The position numbers and the translations under genes were made by a program. Shown here piece by piece: positions 11,207 to 20,000 of a DNA stretch of 64,000 nt. Each line of letters begins with the position of its first letter. The stretch's first letter is position 1. The stretch spans positions 130,961,140 to 131,025,139 of the forward strand of contig OY755039.1 in assembly GCA_963576565.1 (NCBI GenBank), written 5' to 3'. Under the pieces are notes generated by a model. That model was not told where the DNA came from. It worked only from the letters and a program-made list of their open reading frames with translations, and searched no databases. The DNA is from Aspidapion aeneum (Eukaryota > Arthropoda > Insecta > Coleoptera > Brentidae).

Positions 11207-11434
11207 CTAGTTTTTGTTTTCCTGATCTCTTCTTCGGTACTCTGTCCCGCTAGATGGCGAGCGAGACCTTATTAGGACGCGACAATCGCGTTGAATATGC
11301 CCTGTACGTCCGCATCTGAAACACTTTACATTTGGAGGGGATCGTCTGCTTTCTTTCAAAGAATCAATCTTCTCTATCAGTGACTGAAACAGTTGGTTTA
11401 GCGTTTTTAAGTTGACCTCCTCTCCAGTGCTCAT
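11207..11434 (-). CDS. Gypsy nucleocapsid frame with one CCHC zinc knuckle
   Basis: 75 codons with a single zinc knuckle CFRCGRTGHIQRDC (CX2CX4HX4C), the RNA-binding signature of gag nucleocapsid. Its ATG overlaps the gag stop (ATGA at 11434-11431), so it lies in the -1 frame relative to the capsid ORF. The sequence near its end, AAAACAAAAACTAG, is A-rich and could favour slippage into the protease frame, but it is not a canonical slippery heptamer. Confidence 0.85.
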   Translation of the reverse strand: MSTGEEVNLKTLNQLFQSLIEKIDSLKESRRSPPNVKCFRCGRTGHIQRDCRVLIRSRSPSSGTEYRRRDQENKN

Positions 11435-12477
11435 TTCTTCTCCCTCCTGAATTGAAACAGCTCTTTTGGCCTGGACATATTATTTGATGATTCAATTTCA
11501 AGGGCTCGAATCAACACTTCACTGCTGTTATGGAAGCGTTCTCGACGAAGTAACTTTGCTAAGTCCGTGTCTCGCAAGCCGTTAATAAAGCGATCTACCG
11601 TAAAGGGATCTCTGTAATTTTCTGGCATTTCTGGGTAAGCCAAGTACATCAGCCTCCTGATATCCGCTTCATACTCTTGTAATGACTCCCCTGCTCTTTG
11701 TTGGCGAATATTTAATTCTAACCAATGCAAATTTCGTAAATGTTCATCTCCATATCTTCTTTCTAACGCTGCCACTAAAGCGTTATAATTCTGTTTTTGT
11801 TCGACTGGAATGGACCGTAAAAGTCCCAGAGCAGGTTCTCGTAGAGCTACTAACAATGCTCTAGCTTTTTCCTCATCATCCCAACCATTTGCAGCGGCGG
11901 CAGCTTCAAATTGTTGTTTGTAGGTAGACCAGGAAGACGTACCATCAAAATTTGGAGGCTTAATGTTTTGGTTGGAATTCACAACACATCCCTGAGCTTT
12001 CATTTTGTTGTGTTCTTTTTGGAGCTGTATAAGCTGTTTTGACACGTCCTGGAATTTTTCTTCCATGGTTTGAAAAACTTCTTCTCTAAAATTCTGTAGT
12101 TTGGTCTCCACTTTTTCTTCTACATTCTGCATTCTATGAGTTATGTCTTCCTTAAGGTCTTCGGTTGCTATCTTGAACTCCTCTCTCAGCTGTTCAGAGT
12201 TGCTCTTTATTTGATCGAAGTTTTCTTGAATGCCATCTAATCTTTGTTGAAATGTCTGTTTCATGTCGTTCTGGTTTTGTTCCATGGTCTGCTTCATGTC
12301 GTCCATGGTCCATTTCATATCGCCCTGGTTTTGTTCAATGGTCTGTCTCATATTGTCCTGATTTTGCTCAATGGTCTGTCTTATATCGTTCTGGTTTTGA
12401 GCCATTTGAGTTGCTAGAGCCTGCATCATTTTAGTTAGATCTTCCATCTTTGCCGATCCTTGTCTAGTAAGCATCAA
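11431..12477 (-). CDS. gag: Gypsy gag (capsid) without zinc knuckle
   Basis: 348 codons. The N-terminal third is a glutamine-rich coiled coil with repeated QNQxDMRQTIE-like heptads (about residues 15-110). This is followed by a retrotransposon gag capsid domain (PPNFDGTSSWSTYKQQFEAA to about residue 335), with the LQEYEADIRRL core typical of Ty3/Gypsy gag. It ends FRREKK and TGA, before the zinc knuckle, which is in the next frame. The protein forms the virus-like particle that packages element RNA. Confidence 0.9.
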   Translation of the reverse strand: MMLTRQGSAKMEDLTKMMQALATQMAQNQNDIRQTIEQNQDNMRQTIEQNQGDMKWTMDDMKQTMEQNQNDMKQTFQQRLDGIQENFDQIKSNSEQLREEFKIATEDLKEDITHRMQNVEEKVETKLQNFREEVFQTMEEKFQDVSKQLIQLQKEHNKMKAQGCVVNSNQNIKPPNFDGTSSWSTYKQQFEAAAAANGWDDEEKARALLVALREPALGLLRSIPVEQKQNYNALVAALERRYGDEHLRNLHWLELNIRQQRAGESLQEYEADIRRLMYLAYPEMPENYRDPFTVDRFINGLRDTDLAKLLRRERFHNSSEVLIRALEIESSNNMSRPKELFQFRREKK

Positions 12478-12519
12478 CTTCCTGATAAATCACTTAAAAC
12501 GTCTATTTTAGGGCTATAA

Positions 12520-13160
12520 AGCGAATGTCGAAGTCGGTTTTTCAATATCTCTTCAAATTCTTAAATAGAACCTAATGGAATGTTCTGGAATATACTGGTG
12601 AATGCTACTCTTTCTGCTACTAGGCAAATGTAGAAGTCACTTTTTGATTATCTCTTTTGGTTCTCGAATAAACCGTCGTAGAATGTTATGGAATATTCTA
12701 GAAATAATTTATAATTCTTACTTTTAAAATAACTAAGCTACTGTCGAAGTCAGTATTTGTATATCTCTTCTAGTTTTTGAATAGAACGTCGTAGAATGTT
12801 ATGGAATCTTCTAGAAATTCTTTTTAGTTCTTACTTTTGAAATTACTAAGCTAATGTCGAAGTCTCTTTTTGGATGTCTTCTGGTTTTCGAATAGAGCGT
12901 CGTAGAAAGTGATGGAATGTTCTAGAAATTCTTTCTGATTCTTACTTTTAAAATTACTAATCTAATGTCGAAGTCGGTATTTGTATATCTCTTCTAGTTT
13001 TTGAATAGAACGTCGTAGAATGTTATAGAATATTCTAGAAAATCTCTCTAATTATCAATTTTTGGACTGTAAAGTTAATGTCGAAGTCGGTTCTTAAATA
13101 TCTCTTTTAGTTTTTGAATAAAACAATATCGAACTTCTTCGAATATTCTGGAAAAATCAC
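12520..13160 (-). promoter_or_regulatory. Six tandem 113-bp leader repeats with heat-shock-element-like pentamers
   Basis: Between the 5' LTR and gag are six diverged tandem units with a period near 113 bp. Each holds five 5-bp modules of the GAAnnTTCnnGAA type: 12568-12590, 12681-12703, 12794-12816, 12905-12927, 13018-13040 and 13131-13153. The second module is often mutated (TTA or TGA); the last three are intact GAAnnTTCnnGAA in all six. This is the binding-site form of heat-shock factor; regulation by heat is inference. Confidence 0.7.
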
Positions 13161-13327
13161 TTACTGTTTTTCTGTCCAATTGTCCTATCCGGTGGTAATA
13201 TGTAAGTATAGTCTTTGCACTATTCAGTTCCGAATATTCTGGCAAAATCACTTACTGTTCTTCTTTTTAATTGTCCTAGCCGGTGGTACTGTGTAAGGAT
13301 AGTCTTTGCACTATTTATTTCTTTTAA

Positions 13328-13344
13328 TCCCACTTCTGACACCA
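13328..13344 (-). promoter_or_regulatory. Primer binding site of the Gypsy element
   Basis: On the minus strand TGGTGTCAGAAGTGGGA starts two bases inside the 5' LTR, the place for tRNA priming of minus-strand DNA. The matching tRNA 3' end would be ...CTGACACCA, as in some insect tRNA-Leu; the tRNA identity is from memory and not certain. Confidence 0.7.
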
Positions 13345-13346
13345 AT

Positions 13347-13752
13347 TGTTACGGGTTCACAACGACAAATTAAAACTCGCAATTGTTGAAAACGATACGT
13401 CAATTTATTTCGACAAATTATGTACAAAAATACGCACTTAAACTTACTAATAACTTGCGAATAATTCACTACTTTAATCCGCCTATTAACTTCGCGATCA
13501 CTACCATTGGTTATCTCTGACTGACTGCCTGGTGCGCGACCCCGGCCCTATATATATAGGATCGTCCATCTCTCTCGAACTTTCCGGCAGCCTTCGACGT
13601 CCGGAAAGTTCTCGTATTATTACGACCGCAAGTCACAGATAACGCAACTAAAACCTAGACTAAGAATACAACCTTAAGATTAATCAACCTAATACTACAC
13701 TAAACCTAAATAAATTCCAATTATAAAATTTAAATAACTTAAATTTGTAACA
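13347..13752 (-). repeat. Gypsy 5' LTR (in element sense)
   Basis: 406 bp, matching 7214-7621 except for a 2-bp TA-repeat difference and about two base changes. It is followed on the right by the ATAA target duplication. Confidence 0.93.
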
Positions 13753-13756
13753 ATAA

Positions 13757-15469
13757 GATATTGTTTTACCGTATAAATTTTATTACAAAAGCATGGCCGA
13801 GCGTATTTAGAACCTTAATCTGATAGGTACTATCCATAAATGTCCAACCTAATTTCCTAGAGTTTCTCGGCTTTTTCTAGTTTTTTTAAAGATATAAGAC
13901 AAAATATAAACAAACAGAAAGCATGACTTCGATCACAGAATGACGTCGACACCAGTGTTGTTATGTTGTTAAAATCCGTTAAGTTAACTGTAATTTTCCG
14001 TCAAAAATTCGTTAAATTGTCTTTTCCCGTCACTAGTTTCCGTTAGAATAACAAATTCGCTAAACAAGTAAATTTACTTACTTAATTTCTTTTTTTTTAT
14101 GGTCACAAATTTTTTCAAGGGCGCCCTTTTCAGCCTTCGACCTTTTTGGCTTTTTAAATTTTCTATGCTTTAAGGTTTTAAAGTTTTGTGGATGGTACCC
14201 CTAAAAACAACCTCAAAGTAGGTAGTTCCTTAAAATGTTCAAAACATTTTAAAAAAAGTAATTTTTTAACGAAAGAACGCATCTTAGCAAAAACATGAAA
14301 TATACTTTTTTATAGTACCCTTAAGTCTGCTTCTTTTGATGTATCAGCATTCTAGCTTTGATAGGTAGTTTTCCAAGCCAGCTAAAAGTTACAATTTTGC
14401 AAAATTTCGATGTTTGGGCTATAAAAACTGATTTTTTTCTCAACATTTGTGCAAGATATGACAAACAATCAAACAAAATAGCATTTTTTTTGGGCAATAA
14501 AATTTTGAGGTAAATACTGCTAAAATAGCTACATAGTGGTTACAGTAATAAGGCTCTTAGCAATGGCTGAATGTAAAACGATTTTTAAATTATGTTACAA
14601 CAAAATGTTTAGGGGTGTTTCTGTCCTAAACTCTAGGAAAAAATTAATAAGTTCATTGCGTAGCTCAGGTAACCTGCTTTCAAATGGTGTAATTTCTAGC
14701 TAACTAGGTGTTATGGTAGGGGAGCTAGGAAGCTTATTATGAAATATAGCGCTATTCGGTGTTTGTTATTGATTATATTTAAAAAATTTGTTGTCAGATG
14801 TCATAACTATCAAATTTTTACCTGTGAAATATCAGCTGTCACATTATTGGGGGTACCATTAATTCGTGCATATATCTCGCTATTTAGTATCAGCTGTTAA
14901 TAAATTTTAAATGGCCACTTTATTGTTTTGCCACATTGGGTAAATTTAAAAATCAATTCAGACAGAGAATTTTGACAAATGAGACAAGTACTTCATGAGT
15001 TATGGTTACAAAAAAAAGGTAGCAGGCTCACCCACAAACACATATCCACCAATCTTTTTTGTTTCTAGTATGACGCACAACGCTAAAATTTAACGCAAAT
15101 AGTCGGGTTTGGTGTAGGTATTTGATTTTTGGTTCCCTTTAAAGCTTTATCAAAACAAAAAATAGTAACCCCCATTAATGTGACAGTTGCCATGTAAAAG
15201 TTGAATAACATCTGACAGGTGACAAATGACAATTTTTTCAACTATAAGTCAACAACAAACACATAACCAATACATTTTTTGCAAAAGTCTCCACAGAATT
15301 GTTTTTCTTTTTTTTTTTTTATTGATTGATCGGTCGCAAAACAAGAACTTTCTAGAACAAACAAATAATTACATTTCAGTTTAGAATCTGCCCTGCCTAT
15401 CCGAAATCTTATGGGAAGAAAATAATAATTACTATCATTTATCATAATGACATAAGATGTCTGTCTATA
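13757..15469. other. Intergenic stretch without a supported gene
   Basis: AT-rich and stop-rich in all frames. I see no exon, RNA gene or clear repeat boundary, apart from short words such as CAGCTGTCACATTA near 14835 and related decayed text near 15170. Confidence 0.45.
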
Positions 15470-16830
15470 AAGTTAGCAGAACAACTTGGGAAATTGAAAA
15501 AAATTATATGCTCATAATTTGCCGTTAATTATCCGTAAATTAGTTGTAAACACAAAAAATTTGCCGTGTCCGTTTTTTTTTGTGTTCTGCTAACTGTGTA
15601 AAAAAATTTTGTGCACAATTGCCGTTAATTATCCGTAAATTATTTGTGAAAACAAAAATTTAGAGGGCCCGTTAAAAAAAATACTCTGCCAATATATGGG
15701 CCCCTAAGCTCACACTAGGTACTATAGTTATAGTGTACGTGTAAGCGAATATAACTAAAAATTTAAATATATTTTATTCAACTCCAGACTAAATTACCTT
15801 TCGTTTGATACCACACAAGCCATGTTTTGACTTAAACCCAAATTTTTGAAATATACCCCCACCCTTAAAAAAACAAAAACTAAAATGTATTTTGTTTAAC
15901 TCCGGACTCAATTACCTTTCGCTTGATTTGAGTGCACAATTTGCGGTTAATTATCCGTAAATTAGTTGTGAAAACAAAAAATTTGCCATGCCCGTTTAAA
16001 AAAAAAAATGGTGTTTTGCTAACTTTAAATAAAGTTAATATTGAATTTATCCAAAAAAAATTTAGTGCACAATTTGCCGTTAATGTTCCGTAAATTAGTG
16101 GTGAAAACAAAAACTTTGCGGTGCCCGTTTAAAAAAAAATGGTGTTCAAGTTACCAGGACACCATTTTTTTTAAAAAAACGGGCACGGCAAATTTTTGGT
16201 TTTCTCAACTAATTAACGGCAAATTGTGCTATATGCCGTGCCCGTTTTTTTTAATGGTGTTTTGCTAACTTTATATAAAGTTGCCAGAACACCAGAAATA
16301 TTGGATTTATCAAAAAAAAATTTAGTGCAAAATTTGCCGTTAATTATCCGTAAATTAGTTGTGAAAACAAAAAATTTTATTTCTTTAAATAAAGTTAGCA
16401 GAACACCTATAGAAATATTGAATTTCTCCAAAAAAATTTAGTGCAAAATTTGCCGTTAATTATCCGTAAATTAGTTGTGAAAACAAAAAAATTTATTTCT
16501 TTAAATAAAGTTAGCAGAACACCTATAGAAATATTGAATTTATCCAAAAAAAATTTAATGCACAATTTGCCGTTAATTTTCCGTAAGTTAGTGGTGAAAA
16601 CAAAAACTTTGCGGTGCCCGTTTAAAAAGAAATGGTGTTCAAGTTACCAGAGAACACCATTTTTTTTTAAAAAAACGTTACTGCAAATTTTTGGTTTTTG
16701 ACAACTAATTTACGGATAATTAACGGCAAATTGTGAACAATTTTTTTTTGGATAAATCCATTCTAACGCCATTTTTAAAAAAATACGGGCACGGTAAATT
16801 TTTTGTTTTCACTTTCACTCAACTTAATAT
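15470..16830. repeat. Scrambled repeat field around a GCCGTTAATTATCCG unit
   Basis: The phrase GCCGTTAATTATCCGTAAAT occurs about nine times: forward near 15520, 15620, 15942, 16077, 16338, 16452 and 16568, reversed near 16207 and 16705. It is usually followed by GTGAAAACAAAAA and then GCCGTGCCCG or its decayed form, and separated by TTAGCAGAACACC words. Orientation changes and an inserted S-repeat fragment (15688-15930) make it look like a foldback element rearranged several times. It ends about 140 bp from the RpL39 stop. Confidence 0.65.
15688..15930 (-). mobile_element. Hairpin-ended repeat 'S', truncated reverse copy
   Basis: It begins CTGCCAATATATGGGCCC then AGCTCACACTAGG, the reversed right end of the 977-1696 element. 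It runs through about one and a half internal units (CCTTTCGTTTGATACC, ACCCCCACCC) before joining the surrounding repeat field. Confidence 0.65.
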
Positions 16831-16971
16831 ACTGCTGCTTAAGCTAGGTTTTGCAGTAATTATCTACCTTAATTATAGTATGGTGATGGAATTTTGTCAA
16901 TCAAAAGGCATTTATAGAAGACCAGGGGTATATTATGAATTAACTTAAATTAAAGTCCAAATTATTACAAT

Positions 16972-17020
16972 TTACAACTTGAGCTTGGTTCTGCGCCAGT
17001 GTCTCCTCTTAGCATTGTAC
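16972..17020 (-). CDS. RpL39: RpL39 exon 3
   Basis: Completes the split Arg codon and encodes [15 protein letters not shown] and TAA. Acceptor TTTTAG lies at 17021-17026. Confidence 0.95.
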
Positions 17021-20000
17021 CTAAAACAAAGGTTTAGCAGTTAGGAACATAACTAAAGCCCCATATTATTGCAAGTAACTTGTGCAAGATCTTCAGCAAG
17101 TTCTTGTTAGCTTTTTTAAATTGACAAATAGTACACTTTATTTTTAACAGAAATGTACATTCTTGTTGACAAAGCCAAGCTAAGTTAATTGCAGTTAGTT
17201 TGCCAGGATCTCAAAAGTTCACAGATATAAAGGGTAAAATCATGTAATGTTTTTTTTGTCTAGTCAAAGATTTATTTATTTCAAGTTGTATAACTAAAGA
17301 TGATCCTACGTAGAGACCCTAATGTATGACATATTTTTACAAAAGAGAGACGCGACAAACCTATCACAAGACACTGAAATTAATATTTTTTGGTTATTTT
17401 ATTTTCTTGCCAAGTTCATTGACGCCTCACTAAAATAATTTAAATTGTCAGCGGTGAGTGACATCAATCATAGTGCAACAACAAACAGGTTTGTCTGTCA
17501 CCCTCAGTATATGTTTTGTTGAAAATCGTGTATTTTTATTTTCCGGCGCTTATGAATTAACAAGGACAGAAGGTGCTTTCACTAAACATCGCTAGAGTAT
17601 AGAGAATCGATATTTTCATCCTTTGATTTTGACTTAAATAAATTTGACTTTGAAGTGTTTGTGGCGTCTCTATTTCTTTAAAATATATCATACATGTCGG
17701 GTCTCTAATCCTACCCGGGGCGTGCAATGGCGAAGCGTCCATGTAACCACTGTTACCATTGGTAACAGTTAAAAATCTTGAAAACAAATATGTTATGACT
17801 ACTGTGAAATAATTCTGTAATTTTTTTCCCAACTAAAATATATAACAGTAATTCATGAAATAATACGCTCTATACTGTCCGGGTTATGCGTTTATAACGC
17901 TCCTCAACTCGGCTTCGTCTCGTGCATGAATTCACAGTGCGAAAGCGTGGGCGCGTCACGATATTATATACGCTTATTACCATTTTTGGTTTTGGTTACC
18001 CGTTAGCAGTCGCTAGGATGGATTCTCCTTATATAATTTTGAAGAAAAAAAAATCATTGAAAATGGAAGACCAATAAAATAAACTTTTTTTTAAACAAGA
18101 TTTTTTACATCTGGTTTTGGTAACACTTTAGAAAAACTCACGCGTCGTTACTGAAGGCGTCACAAATTCGATGTTTTTGAGAGGTTATAGGTGTAGGGGT
18201 GATGGAAAAAGTCTGGCCCACACTTACAGGACTTAATTGTCAAGGGCAGATTAAAGATAAAAGCTGCATCTTGATTTAGTAAGCTGTTTTTAAGCTACAG
18301 AAAGTTTTTGAAAGGTTTGTGGTGTAAAATACTTTTATAGTTTTTTTTAATGAATTTTATCTGTGGCTTTGAGATATTACATACAATTTTTTTAAATATT
18401 TTTTGATTTTTGAATACAGTGTACTCCAGTTATAACCTACCTGGGTTATAACATATGTATATATTATGTACCTTTTATACCTTCTACTTCAGTTATAATG
18501 TACCATATTTTGACTAATTCCATTATAATATTCCGGTTGTAATGTATGAGTGTACATTAAAACCACTTATAAAGTAAACATTTTCTGATCCCTTGAGGGT
18601 ACATTATAATCAGAGTACACTGTATTGAATTTTTTGTATTAAATTTTAAATATTTTTAAATTAAAAAAATAATTAAAATAAAACAGGTAACCAAAAAATT
18701 TGAAGGTAAAAAATACCAAATTTAAAAAAAAAATTAAATATTGAGTGTGATACATTTTAAAACACTCTACACTGATTTTAAAAACCAAATAAAAAGAGGA
18801 TCATTTCATAAGAAAAATATCAACTTTATTGGACTATAAAAAAAAACTATAAAAAAGCAATTTTCCCAAGAGAAAAAAAGCTACATTTTGGTACAAAAAA
18901 ATAATTAATTAGCTTTTTAAATAAGATTTACAGAAAGTCATCAGAACTATTTCAGGATTCAAATATAGAAAAGTAGAAATAAATTTAAAGAAATGTTAGA
19001 AAGGTAAAGTTTAATATGAATTTTAATTTACAACCATACTTCAACTTAATTTGAACTAGCCCTTTTTATTAATTTAATAAAATATAACCTTATTGAGACC
19101 TTTATTTAGGTCACCACCTATAAGGTACTCATAAAACACCAAAAGTTACTAATAATGTACAGGGTGTCCCAAATTGGGCAGTTTTAGGGGGTTTACAGGT
19201 ACTTCTAGGGGAGACAGAGAAAAACTGACCACACATTGCGAGGCTCAAATTTCAAGAGAAGACTTATAGTGAAAACCGCATTTTAAAATATCGTCTCGTC
19301 TTTGAGCTACAGGGGCTTTTTGAAAAGTCTGCATTTTGGAAGGGGGTCGATAACTTCGTTATTAATGGAAATTTTGATTTAGAGTAAATTGCAATTTTAT
19401 AGACTTTTTCACGAGGAATTCACCCGCTAAATTAAATTTTAACTGTCACTTTTAGTTTTTGAGATATGACATAAAGTTGCATTTTTTCTTATGGAATGTA
19501 TATTTTAATTCATTTTCGAATCAACTATGACATATGATACATCATTTTAAAAAGAATTCAATGACAAATTCGAAAATTAATTAAAATATAGGCCATTCCA
19601 TAAGAAAAAATGCAACTTTATGTCATATCTCAAAGTGACAGTTAAAATTTAATTTAATGGGTGAATTCCTCGTTACAAAGTATATAAAACTGCAATTTAC
19701 TCTAAATCAAAATTTCCATTAATAACGAAGTTATAGACCCCCTTCCAAAATGCAGACTTTTCAAAAAGCCCCCGTAGCTCAAAGACGAGACGATATTTCA
19801 AAATGCGGTTTTCACTATAAGTCTTCTCTTGAAATTTGATCCTCGCAATGTGTGGTCAGTTTTTCTCTGTCTCCCTTAGAAGTACCTTAAACCCCTAAAA
19901 GTGCCCAATTTGGGACACCCTGTACAGGGTGACACAAGAAAATTTTGCACTATTGCAAACTTTATTTTAAAAAATCTTATGAAGCTTGTATAGTAGGTCA

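Larger units (their letters stand above)
7214..13752 (-). mobile_element. Nearly full-length Ty3/Gypsy LTR retrotransposon
   Basis: Two LTRs (7214-7621 and 13347-13752) bracket gag, nucleocapsid, protease and RT-RNase H-integrase frames on the minus strand, in the Ty3/Gypsy order with integrase last. The flanks carry a 4-bp target duplication ATAA (7210-7213 and 13753-13756). The LTRs differ at only a few sites (a TA-repeat length change and two or so substitutions), so the insertion is young. Pol is nevertheless broken: an in-frame TAA near 10422-10424 and a frameshift near 10205. It lies between the first host gene and RpL39. Confidence 0.93.

Noticed and set aside
11205..11225. Canonical -1 slippery heptamer between nucleocapsid and protease
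   Set aside because: The A-rich AAAACAAAAAC does not fit X-XXY-YYZ in the zero frame; left as a possibility only.
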